DNA of 64,000 nucleotides from Lactifluus volemus (taxonomy: Eukaryota > Basidiomycota > Agaricomycetes > Russulales > Russulaceae). The stretch's first letter is position 1; every line of letters starts with the position of its first letter. Where the stretch lies: the NCBI GenBank assembly GCA_022376515.1, contig WTXI01000027.1, positions 186,001-250,000 of the forward strand. Reading direction: 5' to 3'. The notes beneath the pieces were generated by a model that was not told the DNA's origin, made no database searches, and saw only the letters and a list, made by a program, of their open reading frames with translations. Positions 1 to 10,911 of this stretch are shown piece by piece. Both the position numbers and the translations under genes were made by a program.

Positions 1-51
1 TCAAAGGAAGACTTTGTCGTTATTTCAGGCTCCGAGAGAACGACATACAAG

Positions 52-265
52 ATGTCGGACAGTAAAGCAAGGGTTGCCGAGGCGGCGAAATGTCGTGCTG
101 CGCTAATTCTAGGTACGGCCCTATCTTCTGGGCTTTTTTTCATCTTATGTTTCTAGATGTGAGCGCCACCGACCGAGTCAACGTTGAACCAGAGACTGTG
201 ATAGTCCAAGCTCTGACATCATTGCCAAGTCGTGGAAGCTAGTATGAAAGGAATTGAAGGTTTAA
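52..265 (+). pseudogene. Relic of small membrane-protein-like gene, unit A copy
   Basis: Begins with ATG at 52 and reads a basic, alanine-rich N-terminus followed by a hydrophobic stretch (ALILGTALSSGLFF), then breaks at a T homopolymer. The corresponding reading frame in unit B stays open further, through the motif FFQLMFLDLSA. Downstream the three copies share a segment that in unit C still reads ESWKLVQKELKV before TAA. I do not recognise the family. The conserved start and shared C-terminus suggest a former small gene carried along by the duplication; the frame differs between copies through T-run length and small indels. Confidence 0.35.
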
Positions 266-964
266 TGGCGGCTGGTACGGCCATTAAGTGTTGTGAGTGT
301 TTGTGAAGTTACCTTTCCTACCTCATTCAAATTTAATGATCTTCCCTCATTGTTTTCATCGGTTCACCCTCATGTAGAACGTTTGCCTACCTGACTACTT
401 GAGGACAAGAAGATGCGCATAAGGGATTGCAGATTCAACTGGCTTTGAAGAATCTCGCTGGAACTACCAAAGTGGATTGTTGCCCTGTCCTCTCTCCTTT
501 GCCATCCGTTACTCGGACAGAGCGCTTTCAACACATCTTTTCTTGTCATCGGATCCAGTCTTCAGATTCTTGGGTTCATAACTGAACGGGTTTCGAGTTA
601 TGATCTACAGAGCGATGAAGCCCACCAACAAGTAGTTTATCTATTATTTAATTCATTGTCATCCTGATTCACTGAGTTTGACAGACTTACAGGACCGGTG
701 GGCGAAGTCAACCTTCACGAGTTCCTCAGGCACAAAAGTAGAAGGGTAGGACGATGCTCACAATAAAAGAGGCCAGCAATATCACATTGGCAGTAGAACA
801 TACCACAAAGAGAATGAAGACTGTAAGCTCAGCCCTTGCATGAGCACATGGCGGTACTGCAAACAACTGCGACGTCTTGAATCAGGTATAAGCCGTCAGG
901 TTTGCATGATCCTCACACATGACTTGACACGTTCGGCCTAGCGGTGTTCACCTCTACATGTACA

Positions 965-1248
965 GTACTATCATGGGGGGGGTAGTGGACCACGGCGGGT
1001 GTAACGGATCAGTCACGCTTGTCCCCAGCCATAGTTCAGACTCCGCAGCGATTAGGCGTGACTCGCGTGACAAACCACCTTTTTTTTGTTTTTCGATATA
1101 ACACAATTCTACCCAAGAAAACACACGGAATATGCTTGCATGTGGTACAGGATGTCATATGTCAATTTTGGTGGTGATTGAGCAAGAATTGGATGAGAAT
1201 TTGAAGTGATCCATTACCCCCGCCGTGGTCCATTACCCCCCCATGATA
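965..1248. mobile_element. 284-bp inverted-repeat element (MITE-like) inserted in unit A
   Basis: Both ends carry the same sequence in opposite orientation over about 40 bp: a TACTATCATG start, a G run, then GTAGTGGACCACGGCGGG on the left, mirrored at 1207-1248. Units B and C have an uninterrupted site at the equivalent position, so the element is an insertion into A. The flanks at 960-964 and 1249-1253 both read GTACA, which also occurs once in the empty sites, consistent with a target-site duplication (the exact edge could shift by a base). No ORF for a transposase is present, so it would be non-autonomous. Confidence 0.75.
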
Positions 1249-1930
1249 GTACAACAATAATCGCATGAACCTGAGACTAACCGCTTCGAGCCGATGTACC
1301 CGTGGATAGTGGCTCGGCGGCATCATGCTAACATGGCACCCCTCTGTGAACAGACCCCCTTTGTGAACACCAATTTCCTCACCCAATTCTCACTCAATCA
1401 CCACATAATTTATCTAGTACTATGTATGACCATATTCCATGTTTGTTTGTTTTTTTGGTAAGATCTACAAAACAGCGTGTTTGTCACGCCTGCCTATCGG
1501 AGTCTAACATATGGCGTGTGACGTAACTTGACTGCCACGGTTAGTGTCAAGGCACGACTAACCGATTTAGCAAGTCAGCTTCCCCGCCAACATCATCCAT
1601 GACGCTATCTTGCCGCTTTACACCACAACCTCCCACCATGATTAAACATCATTTAATTCGTACAGTTTCACATGAAATCCGTACTCTAAGCGCAAACGCG
1701 CGTCGCGCCGGCCAGTAAGTAGTCCATGCGTCGTTCGTGCCAGGAATCGGATCTTTCGCTAGCGTCCTGTCAGCATCCTGTCAATTGCGTGTCCCCGAGT
1801 TGATCATGAGGCTCTCGCTCTCTCCGCCAGGCACTATTGAGTCTCGAACGTGTTCGGAATCGTTTCCGGGTGAATGCGCTAGTGTCTGAAACTTTAATCA
1901 TTCTGCGTACCGTTTGAAATTGCCTGGAGC

Positions 1931-1939
1931 TATAAGAAG
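1931..1939 (+). promoter_or_regulatory. TATA-like box of secreted-peptide gene A
   Basis: CTATAAGAAG lies 84 bp before the ATG. It is conserved at the same distance in the B (8561) and C (12259) copies. Confidence 0.6.
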
Positions 1940-2014
1940 AGGACGACGGACGAAGAGGAGGGGCAGCATTACTCGCCATCAATTCGATTTGCTTTTGAAA
2001 CAAACATAACCACC

Positions 2015-2259
2015 ATGCGCTTTTCCGTCCTCACTCTCCTCATTGTGCTTCCTGCTGCAGCCTATGCAGCTGTATGTCCCCAACAGCTTTCGATTCAAGT
2101 CGAATGCGGTGAACGCGCCGATTACTGCGACGAGGAATTTCCGTGCTGTGGCCGTTTGAAGTGCACGTGGAATGGCTATGGTCAAGTAAGTGCCATCGCG
2201 TACTATCATGATTCCCTCCGCCTTATGAACTCCGAAAATGAACACAGGAATGCACTTGA
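2015..2259 (+). CDS. Small secreted cysteine-rich peptide, copy A (knottin-like spacing)
   Basis: Two exons, 2015-2185 and 2248-2259, separated by a 62-nt intron (GTAAGT...ACAG). Residues 1-18 form a signal peptide (MRFSVLTLLIVLPAAAYA), giving a mature peptide of about 42 residues with seven cysteines. After an N-terminal AVCPQQ, cysteine spacing is C-x6-C-x5-CC-x4-C-x8-C. This is the order typical of inhibitor-cystine-knot (knottin) peptides. The last cysteine comes only from the 12-nt second exon (E-C-T-stop). A poly(A)-like AATAAA sits at 2426. It is one of three tandem copies with nearly identical signal peptide, intron and 3' region but different mature sequence. Secretion and disulfide knotting are inferred; function is unknown (effector, antimicrobial or self-signalling roles are all possible). 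Confidence 0.8.
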
Positions 2260-2783
2260 GAGGTAGGACATCGAATCAACAAGGCGTGTGCGGGAACTTT
2301 CAAGAACTGGCTGTGATGAATTTGAGACGTGGTGCTCTTGTCGAGTGGAATGGCAGGCGTCCTTCTATTAATGACAAGCATAAGAGTGTGTTAGAGGGAG
2401 TTGGGCCATCGCTTTTGTTTATGGAAATAAAGTTTGTTGAATACAGTTCGAAGACAATCAAACTACCTTTTGTAGTGTGGAGAAGTGTTCAATTTGTCGA
2501 GCATGAGGGTGGTTGCTTTCGTAACAAATCTCTAGTAAGGGGGCAAGAATCGATGCCAGCCTCGTTTACTGGCGCACAGACATGCACTACAGAAGCGTAC
2601 GTAGTACATGAGCCGACGTTGGTCTCGGTATCACGGAGGAGAGCTTGACTGAGAATTATGAGACACAACGCGAGTACTTCAACTACCCCTTACCATCGCG
2701 AGACTCGGAAATTTTCGTGCCAGTGAGTAGAATTAGCTCTCAGCCAAGTTTGAGCATGCGCAGCCGCCAGACTCGAGTGAGCC

Positions 2784-3429
2784 TGGAACAAGGCAACGTT
2801 CAAAGCAGCACGCCAAGTTCGTTCTTGTTGTAATATCGATTACGACGTCAGGGGGACCGCCGCCGATAACGAAAACGAGCGAGCCGACGCGAACGACGGG
2901 GAAGACGCTCCAAGCGTCTAGAAACACGGTCTGGACATGTTTCACTCCGATTTTGTTTCAATGATCTTGTCTTGCTCGATTTATCTCATGATGGTTTTGT
3001 TTCTTTAAGTTCTATCTAATTCTCGCAGTCTCGAAGCATCGAGAACGATGCCAAAAAAAGTAGTCGCGTTTATCGTGACTTATTCGAGTTTCCTTTTTCG
3101 ATTTGCAGCAAGCGCGACTTCGCGCGATGACCCTCGCGGTCATATGTCTCAGTCTTGTTTTATTTTTCGATCGTTTACTCGTTTGCTTACTGTTTCTAAG
3201 ATTCTAAAGATGTTGTTTTTGTTCCCTACTTTAAAAATAGTGTAAAAGCAAATTAAGAAATGTATTAAATACGGGCAAAAAGTGCCCCTCGAAATGTAAC
3301 AAATTTGTTCTCCCATTCCGTGCCCACTCGTCCCGCGTTCTCGAAAACCCTTCGTTTTGACCCATACCTCTTGTCAGTTCTTCCAAGTTCCGAAGTCGGC
3401 AAACTCTCACGTTCGAGGCAGAGAAATAA
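2784..3429. other. Spacer right of unit A
   Basis: Short overlapping ORFs only, AT-rich in the second half. No protein family recognised. Confidence 0.5.
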
Positions 3430-4045
3430 CAAAACACACGCTTACACCGGCACGGATACCTTGTCAGAGTATAATCAGAAACCAGCGCCAGTGCCATGTT
3501 GATGCAGGATACTACATAGTACTATCCCTGGTTTTAACAGGGGCGCTGGCCCGGCCGGGTAGAAAATTTCTCTCAAATTTGCCAATAAAACGGGCTATGT
3601 AGATAAAAAAAACTTCCAGTGTCGACTCTGCCAGTGACCTTACAAACGTCATGTCAAAACCCCTCTAAACTTTGTCTCTCGTATGATCCTGAGATCGTTA
3701 CCTCGCTTGTTGTCCGCCACCCTTGCGTCGCAATGGCACCAACGACCCCTGGAATTAGATGTCAACTTCCCATTATTTGCCGGTAGTGGCTGTTCCCTCC
3801 CTCCTCATTTCACTGGATGAAACCGAGCCGCTCCCATCCCGCCACTGGCGAATTTGGCAGTCGAAATGCATTGGCCGAAATTTTTACCACCGTCGCCCCC
3901 TCGCCCCCTTGGGTATCTCTTCCCCCTTGACGTCGAGCTAAAAAAAAGTCATCACCGATATGTGGTGTGGTTCCTGCCACCGCTCAACCAATACCCTGTC
4001 CCTTTTTTTTGCACTCTACGTGGGGTGTGTGTAGGACGAGCGAGA
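3430..4045 (-). repeat. Dispersed repeat family, copy 3 (inverted, partial)
   Basis: Reverse complement of roughly 14515-15130. It shares the segment with CCCGGCCGGG, the tract AATTCGCCAGTGGCGGGATG (reverse strand), the poly-A/T run and the GTAGAGTGCAAAAAA edge. It has many substitutions and small indels. It lacks the left half present in the copies at 13888 and 32131. Confidence 0.8.
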
Positions 4046-4085
4046 TGAGTCACTCGTCTCGGCTGCTGCCCCGAAGCGGGCGCGC

Positions 4086-5730
4086 TCAATCTGAAAGTGA
4101 GGCTGCGGCCTCATGAAACTCGGGGCGATGGTCCAATCCGGGTTTCCTCAGGGCACCGATGACGATGGCTGTCGTCCTCGGGCTCCTCCCCAATCCTCTT
4201 TGCCCTCGACATCCGGCATCTCCTCCAAAAGCGCCATCACATTCCAACAGAGGTTGAGGTACAGGGTGAACTCCCAAAGGAAGGGCTTCTTCCATCCGCA
4301 GCGATAGCGACGCATGTACACGGAATCTCGCAGGACCTTTTGCCTGCACGATGCCCAAGGTTCGGTTTGCGCAGCAAAGCGCGTGAAATCCTGTTGCAGA
4401 GATCATCGGGTGGGTCAGGTAGTAGCGGCAGGCTGGTACACGTAGGCTAGGTACTGTTCCACTTGAAAGGCAACTAGTCGAACACGGATGATAGCAGTGC
4501 TACCAGTGTAGGCAACACAATAGAAGTCAGTACTTAGGCTGTTGTCGGGTTCCGCACCGGGTAGCGTGAGCAACGGCGGCCCAGCGAGGAAGCGAGATTG
4601 AGGAGGCGGCCTGGAAGGCTCGATCGCTGTGGTATCCTCTGGGAGATCTGCAAAATATCTTCGAGATGGAGACATCGGGAGGGGGAACCATCGAAGGGAT
4701 CTTCCACGTCATAGTACAGGTCCGGAAGCGGACGGCACCTGGGTGACGCAGCAAGATCGCCGAAATCCGTAAACGGATCATCGGGAGACTTTGCGTCATC
4801 GACGTCCATGGGACAGAGATCCGAAGAATCGGGCTCCAAGGCAGTGGGAGCACCAAGGCTGGATCTCCCCGGCTCTAGGAGTGGTGGGGCATTAGAAGAA
4901 TATTGGACGTGGCGTAACGTTGGCACCCTGTAACGACTCAAATGGGGGACCAAGGGCACCTGCGATGTGGCACGGCAGCAGACTGTAAGAACCGCCTTGT
5001 CGAGTGTTAGTGGTTGGCTCTTCCGAGTCTGGACGGAGAGAAGGAAGCGAAACTTTGCACGGTGAGCGGCAATGGCCTCACTTGGGGGTTGAGATGGGGA
5101 AGAATGTATGGAATTTGGCGATCCAGAGCAGAGTCGACAAAGTGTTTTCCACCAGACGATGGTTGGGAGCGAGAGAGTAAGCCATCGAGTGATATTCCAT
5201 CGCAAGACGGTGGTGATGATGAGAGGAAGGTATGGAACATTGAAAACCTAGTGGGGCTTGAGCGTCCATCCGGTGGGACCAGTAAAGAGCAAAGCTGACT
5301 CGACCGAAGGGTCTAGGTCTCGTATGAGTGGAGTCAAACCACATGAAAGGGTCATCCTGTCGCCCTCTGCGGTCTAAACACCCGTCGGACTATGATGAGT
5401 GAAGGGTGAGAGCAAGGATTGGGTTGAAGTCTCGACGGTGCCTGTGGGACGTGAGTCTGCATCGTCAAGTGGGAGATCCAATATTGGAGAAAGTAAATCG
5501 GTGGGAGGAGGTTCGTCAAGGGGTGATGATGATGACGGTAATGGTGATTGAACTTCGGCGTCGGCCAGGTCTGAATTAAACCTTGGTCACACATCTGGAT
5601 TATTATTGAGGGCGGAGGGGAAAGAGGAAGATCTTGGGAGGGAGGATGTGAAAGGGCCTTTGGAGTGGAGGGGTGGGAGCAGGCGGGAGTAGATGCTGCA
5701 TGCAATGAGAAATCTTCGCACAAAGCAGGA
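4086..5730 (-). pseudogene. Coding-like remnant(s) on minus strand between units A and B
   Basis: Minus-strand reading frames show protein-like composition but no intact gene. At about 4330-4150 a frame reads VYMRRYRCGWKKPFLWEF followed by an acidic LLEEMPDVEGKED segment. At 5205-4534 an open frame of 223 codons contains the acidic segment MDVDDAKSPDDPFTDFGDL and LYYDVEDPF. At 5723-5352 a Pro/Ser/His-rich frame is open. These pieces may belong to one or two decayed genes. I recognise no family and cannot join the frames confidently. Confidence 0.3.
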
Positions 5731-6028
5731 AGGAGGACGGTGTGCTTTGGATCGAAGTCAATGGGAGGAAGAAAATAATAGAAATGTTTGAAGTGGTCCG
5801 TAGAAGGAGGAGGTGGTTAGACATCGGGCCACGTACCAAGTTCTTTGATAGCCTCAACAAAGATACTGTTCAGACGACCTTTGTCGGCCATCATGCGGAC
5901 TATGTTCCTAATATTGATGGCTTGAAGGAAACTGTCCCTACCATGACTGCTATGGCGGCACTTGCATGTACGTACGGGGTGAGAGTGGGATTTCCGAGGA
6001 GGATTCCACCCGATGCACTGGCCCGTCT

Positions 6029-6726
6029 GTGCTGGGACTGGGATAGCTCGATAGTCCTTGCCGCGCTGCGCTCGACTAATCTTGCCTCTGCTGCGCATGA
6101 TACCTGTATACTCTCCACAGACCTTCCTGAGTCTCTTCCTTCCCGATCCAAATCTTCTTCAACCAGCATCATTGCAATCAGTTTTGGTGGCGTCTTCGAT
6201 GGAGCTTATGAGCTACAATATACATGCAAACTCAACACTTTACCCCCATTGCCCCCCAACCGTGCTTCCCCTGGATCGGGACTTAGAGCTTCCGGAAAGC
6301 GTTCTCAATATTTGGTGGGTTCGACCTTATCGCGTAAGCTATGATTCCCTTCTTATCACATCCTAACGTTTCCTCTATCATTATCGTTTTTCAATAGGAC
6401 GGCAGACGTGACGTACAATACGTCATCCTTTCCAGCCATGCTCCGGACAATCCACCTCTCTTCTCGCGTTGAGCGATCATCGTCGTCAATGCGTGGGCGG
6501 ACCCGGTGCGCACGAGCCAATTGATGGGCCACTGGTCTTATTGGCGTACAAGGAACGCGATCTAGGAGAGCGGCAGCTCTGGGATATGCTGGTGCACGAG
6601 ACGGGCGTTGTGCTCGAGTGCATTGGGAAGCAGGCTGGTGCGGGAGGGCTTCCCGTAAAGATATGGCTCGGCAAGAAGGCACTTACCCACCTCTTTACTG
6701 GGCACGCGACCGCGTCGAGATCATAG
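6029..6726 (+). pseudogene. METTL21-like methyltransferase pseudogene, unit B
   Basis: The 3' part resembles the Methyltransf_16 (METTL21-type) family of protein lysine methyltransferases: a D-x-x-Y-type strand (FDLI, intron, DVTYNTSSFPAMLRT) followed by a segment around PLVLLAYKERD and the tail VLECIGKQAGAGGLPVKIW. The intron donor here is intact (GCGTAAGC at about 6331, acceptor AATAG at about 6399). The frame is broken at about 6451, where B has one base more than C in the stretch after CCGGACA. The GAGTG SAM-binding motif and N-terminal exon seen in unit C are replaced by unrelated sequence upstream of 6029. Hence a chimeric, non-functional copy. Confidence 0.6.
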
Positions 6727-6958
6727 TCTGACAAACTGCCTCCACACATCTTCTCTCTGTCACGGAGCCCAATCATCAGGTGCTTTTACCGTAAACTGGA
6801 CAGTTTTCAAAAGGTCGGGGCACTGATCATGTGACCTTGTTGATCAACGTGCCGTTTATATGGAACGTTTTTCACACATCGCTTCATCCTTTGTCAAAAT
6901 CAAAGGAAGAATTCCCTCGCGGGAATATGTCATCATTCAGGCCCAAGAGACATACAAG

Positions 6959-7179
6959 ATGTCGGACAGGAAAGCAAGAGCTGCCGAGGCGGCGAAACGT
7001 CGTGCTGCGCTAATTCTAGGTACGGCCCTATCTTCTGGGCTTTTTTTTCAACTTATGTTTCTAGATCTGAGCGCCACGCCGCCACCGACCGAGCCAACAT
7101 TGAACCAAAGACTGATAATCCAAGCTCTGACATCATCGCCGAGTCGTGGAAGCTAGTACAAAAGGAATTGAAGGTTTAA
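6959..7179 (+). pseudogene. Relic of small membrane-protein-like gene, unit B copy
   Basis: The most open of the three copies: from ATG 6959 it reads a basic Ala-rich start, a hydrophobic helix (ALILGTALSSGLFFQLMF), then LDLSATPPPTEPTLNQRL, before diverging from the C-terminal frame preserved in unit C. The T8 run here (T7 in C) keeps the frame. No family recognised. It may once have encoded a single-pass membrane protein of about 70-75 residues. Confidence 0.35.
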
Positions 7180-8560
7180 TGGCAGCTGGTACGGCGGCCA
7201 TTAAGTGTTGTGAGTCTTTGTGAAGTTACCTTTCCTACCTCATTCAAATTTAATGATCTTCCCTCATTGTTTTCATCGGTTCACCCTCATGTAGAACGTT
7301 TGCCTACCTGACTACTTGAGGACACGAAGATGCGCATAAGGGATTGCAGAATCAACTGGCTTTGAAGAATCTCGCTGGGATTACCGAAGTGGATTGTTGC
7401 CTTGTCCTCTCCCCTTTGCCATCCGTTACTCGGACAGAGCGCTTTCAACAAATATTTTCTTGTCATCGGATTCAGTCTTCAGATGCTTGGGTCTGTAACT
7501 GAACTGTTCTCGAGTTATGATCTACAGAGCGATGAAGCCCACGAACAAGTAGATTTATTATGATTAAATTGCTTGTCATCCTGATTCGTTGACTTTGACG
7601 GACTTACAGGACCCGGTGGGCGAAGTCAACCTCCACGAGTTCCTCAGGCACGAAAGTGGGAGAGTAGGACGATGCTGACAATAAAAGTGGCCAGCAATAT
7701 CACATTGGCAGTAGAACATACCACAAAGAGAATAACGACTGTAAGCTCAGCCCTTGCATGAGCACAGCGAACAACTGGGACGTCTTAAATTAGGTATAAA
7801 CCGTCAGGTTTGCATCATGATCCTCATACATGACTTGACACGTTCGGTTTAGCGGTTTTCACCTCCACTTGTACAACAATAACCGCATGAACCTGAGATT
7901 AACCGCTTCGAGCTAATGTGCCCGTGGACCGTGGCTCGGCGGCATCATGCTAACTCTGTGAACAGACCCCCTTTGTGAACACCCCAATTTCCTCACTCAA
8001 TATCGCTCAATCACCACATAATTCAGCCTACAGTATCTAGTACCATGTATGACCATATTCTATGTCGTTTTTTTTTTGGTAGAAATCGTAGTGTGTAAAG
8101 AAATGAAAATCAGCGTGTTTGTCACGCCTGCCTGTCGGAGTTTACAATCTGACAGTACCACTGATATATGGCGTGCAACGTAACGTGACTGCCACGTTAG
8201 GCGACTAAACCGACTTAACACGTCGGCTTCCCCGCCAACATCACCCAAGCCGCTATCTTGCCGCTTTACACCATCATTTAATTCATACGGAATCCGTACT
8301 CCAAGCACAAATGCGCGTTGCGCCGGCCAGTAAGTGGTCCATGCGTCGTTCGTGCCAGAATCGGATCTTTCCGATTCTTTCGCTACCACGTCCTATCAGC
8401 ATCCTGTCAATTGTGTATCCCCGAGTTGATCATGATGCTCTCGCTCTCTCCACCACCAGGCACTATTGAGTCTCGAAATGTGTTCCGAATCGTTTCCGGG
8501 TGAATGCGCTAGTGTCTCAAACTTTAATCATTCTGCGTACCGTTTGAAATTGCCTGGAGC

Positions 8561-8569
8561 TATAAGAAG
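8561..8569 (+). promoter_or_regulatory. TATA-like box of secreted-peptide gene B
   Basis: CTATAAGAAG, 83 bp before the ATG, same context as in A and C. Confidence 0.6.
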
Positions 8570-8643
8570 AGGACGACGGACGAAGTGGAGGGCAGCATTA
8601 CTCACCATCGATTCGATTTGCTCCTGAAACAAACACAACCACC

Positions 8644-8888
8644 ATGCGCTTCTCCGTCTTCACTCTCCTCATTGTGCTTCCTGCTGCAGCCTATGCAGCT
8701 GTATGTCCCCAACAGCTTTCGATTGTTCCCGGATGCCGTGAACGCGGCGAATCTTGCTATGAAGTTCCGTGCTGTATCCCTTGGACGTGCGTGTGGGATG
8801 GCTTTTTCAAAGTATGTGCCATTGCGTACTATCATGATTCCCTCAGTCTTATGATGAACACTGAAATTGAACACAGGAATGTGAATGA
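8644..8888 (+). CDS. Small secreted cysteine-rich peptide, copy B (knottin-like spacing)
   Basis: Exons 8644-8811 and 8877-8888 with a 65-nt intron (GTATGT...ACAG). The signal peptide differs from copy A at one residue (F6 for L). The mature peptide keeps AVCPQQLSI but then differs at most positions. Cysteine spacing is C-x6-C-x4-CC-x4-C-x8-C, plus the N-terminal cysteine, seven in all. The second exon again supplies the last cysteine (E-C-E-stop). AATAAA occurs at 9055. Relative to A the inter-cysteine residues are changed (for example CYEVPCCIPWTC), while intron and 3' sequence remain close. Intact gene; function unknown. Confidence 0.8.
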
Positions 8889-9488
8889 GAGGTTGGACAT
8901 CGAATCAGCAAGGCGTGTGCGGGAACGTTCAAGAACTGGCTGTGATGAATTTGAGGCGTGGTGCTCTTGTCGAGTGGAATGGCAGGCGTCCCTCTTTCAA
9001 TGACGAGCATGAGAGTGTGTTGAAGGGAGTTGGGCCATTGTTCTTCTGTATGGAAATAAAGTTTGTTGAATACAGTTTGAACAAGATCAAACTGCTACCT
9101 TTTGTAGTGTGGAGAAGTGTTCAATTTGTCGAGCATGGTTCAGTTTCGTAACAAATCTCTAGTAAGGGGGCAAGAACCGATGCCAGCCTCGGTTACTGGC
9201 GCACAGACATGCACTACAGAAGCGTACGTAGCACATGAGCCGACATTGGTCTCGGTATTGCAGAGGAGCCTGATTGAGAATTTTGAGGCACAACGCGAGT
9301 ACTCAGCTACCCCTTGCCATCGCGAAACTCGTGACAGTGATGCAAGTCAAAGAAACAATCTCCTTTGATCTTGACGAGGTGACCGGATACACGGGCCAAC
9401 GCGTGCTCGTGCTTTTGTGTTCTCTCTGAGCAAAAGGACTGATGGGACGTGGCACCACAGAAATTGTGAGACAGCGGAATAGGTCTGA

Positions 9489-10448
9489 GTGCATGGCTTG
9501 TTCGTCTTTTGGTCACGACCGACCATGCTGCTGCTACGGTATCGGCATCTGAATCCGAATCCGACTCGCAGTCTGCTAGTGGTGATCTTGGACCTAGAAT
9601 CGTGGTTGGTTCGGGAGCTCAGAGAGAGGTTGGCCTTGCACGAGGAATGTCGCATTATCGAATCAGGTGCGCCTTTTCCTGTTCATTCCTCGTTTCATTC
9701 TGTCAGGTCCCCAGCTCACGTACTGTACATGGTAGGTGCTGGGACTGGGATAGTCTTCAAAGCCCTTGCCGCGCTGCGCTCGACTAATCTTGCCTCTGCA
9801 GCACATGATACCCTTATACTCTCCACAGACCTTCGTGAGTCTCTTCCTTCCCGATCCAAATCTTCTTCAACCAGCATCATTGCAATCAGTTTTGGTGGCG
9901 TCTTCGATGGAGCTTATGAGCTACAATATACATGCAAACTCAGCACTTTACCCCCATTGCCCCCCAACCGTGCTTCCCCTGGGCTGGGACCAAGAGCTTC
10001 CGGAAAGGGTTCTCAATATTCGTGAACGTGGTGGGTTCGACCTTATCGCATAAGCTATGATTCCCTTCTTATCACATCCTAACGTTTCCTCTATCATTAT
10101 CATTTTTCAATAGGATGGCAGACGTGACGTACGACACGTCATCCTTTCCAGCCCTGCTCCGGACACTCACCTCTCTTTTCGCGTTGAGTGATCATCGTCG
10201 TCAATGCGTGGGCGGACCCGGTGCGCACGAGCCAATTGACGGGCCACTGGTCTTATTGGCGTACGAGGAACGCGATCCAGGAGAGCGGCAGCTCTGGGAT
10301 ATGATGGTGCACGAGACGGGCGTTGTGCTCGAGTGCATTGGGAAGCAGGCTGGTGCGGGAGGGCTTCCCGTAGAGATATGGCTCGGCAAGAAGGCACTTA
10401 CCCACCTCTTTACTGGGCACGCAAAATCGCAGACCGCGCCAAGATCAT
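9489..10448 (+). pseudogene. METTL21-like methyltransferase pseudogene, unit C
   Basis: Best preserved copy. An N-terminal exon (to about 9666) ends ...LHEECRIIES. Splicing GTGCGC...GGTAG to about 9735 joins it to GAGTGIV, the SAM-binding motif I of seven-beta-strand methyltransferases. Later segments read ALAALRSTN, LGWDQELPE, FDLI and, after another intron, MADVTYDTSSFPALLRTLTS and VLLAYEERDPGERQLWDM. The tail KQAGAGGLPVEIW is typical of this family. Two defects: the donor of the last intron reads ATAAGC instead of GTAAGC (about 10046), and the middle (about 9830-9990) cannot be read in one frame. METTL21-type enzymes methylate lysines of chaperones or elongation factors; this copy is probably inactive. 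Confidence 0.6.
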
Positions 10449-10690
10449 AGTCGGACAAAACTGCCTCCACACATCTTCTCTCTGTCACGGAACCCAATCA
10501 TCAGGTGCTTTTACTCGTAAACTGGGCCGTTTTCAAAAGGTCGGGGCACTGATCATGTGACCTTGTTGATCAACGTGCCGTTTATTTGGAACGTTTTTCA
10601 CACATCGCTTCATCCTTTGTCAAAATCAAAGGAAGAATTCCCTCGCGGGAAATATGTCGTCATTTCAGGCCCAAGAGAACGACATACAAG

Positions 10691-10911
10691 ATGTCGGACA
10701 GGAAAGCAAGGGTTGCCGAGGCGGCGAAATGTCGTGCTGCGTTAATTCTAGGTACGGCCCTATCTTCTGGGCTTTTTTTCAACTTATGTTTCTAGATCTG
10801 AGCGCCACGCCGCCACCGACCGAGCCAACACTGACCAAAGACTGTGATAATCCAAGCTCTGACATCATCGCCGAGTCGTGGAAGCTAGTACAAAAGGAAT
10901 TGAAGGTTTAA
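10691..10911 (+). pseudogene. Relic of small membrane-protein-like gene, unit C copy
   Basis: ATG at 10691 leads into the same hydrophobic helix, but a T7 run (T8 in B) shifts the frame to an early stop after FFNLCF. In the alternate frame the C-terminal part stays open: FFQLMFLDLSA, then PSSDIIAESWKLVQKELKV and TAA. The two halves are each well kept but out of phase. Confidence 0.35.

Larger units (their letters stand above)
1..2783 (+). repeat. Tandem unit A (5' truncated by window edge)
   Basis: The first of three long direct repeats. It matches units B (6029-9340) and C (9737-13086) over nearly its whole length, from the relic ORF through the secreted-peptide gene to a shared right edge at about 2783 (C ends at about 13086 in the same words). 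It differs by a 284-bp insertion (965-1248) and many small indels. The methyltransferase part seen at the left of B and C would lie before the window start. Confidence 0.9.
6029..9340 (+). repeat. Tandem unit B
   Basis: Direct repeat of unit C (9737-13086), with an offset of about 3.7 kb. It contains, in order, a broken methyltransferase 3' part, a relic small ORF, a non-coding middle and the secreted-peptide gene. Its left junction follows unrelated sequence, and its right end (about 9340) stops some 60 bp short of the A and C ends. Confidence 0.9.

Noticed and set aside
2238..2648. Open frame of 136 codons right after secreted-peptide gene A, conserved in B and C
   Set aside because: It overlaps the 3' untranslated part with an AATAAA signal in each copy, differs in frame ends, and resembles no protein. 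Conservation is explained by the recent duplication.
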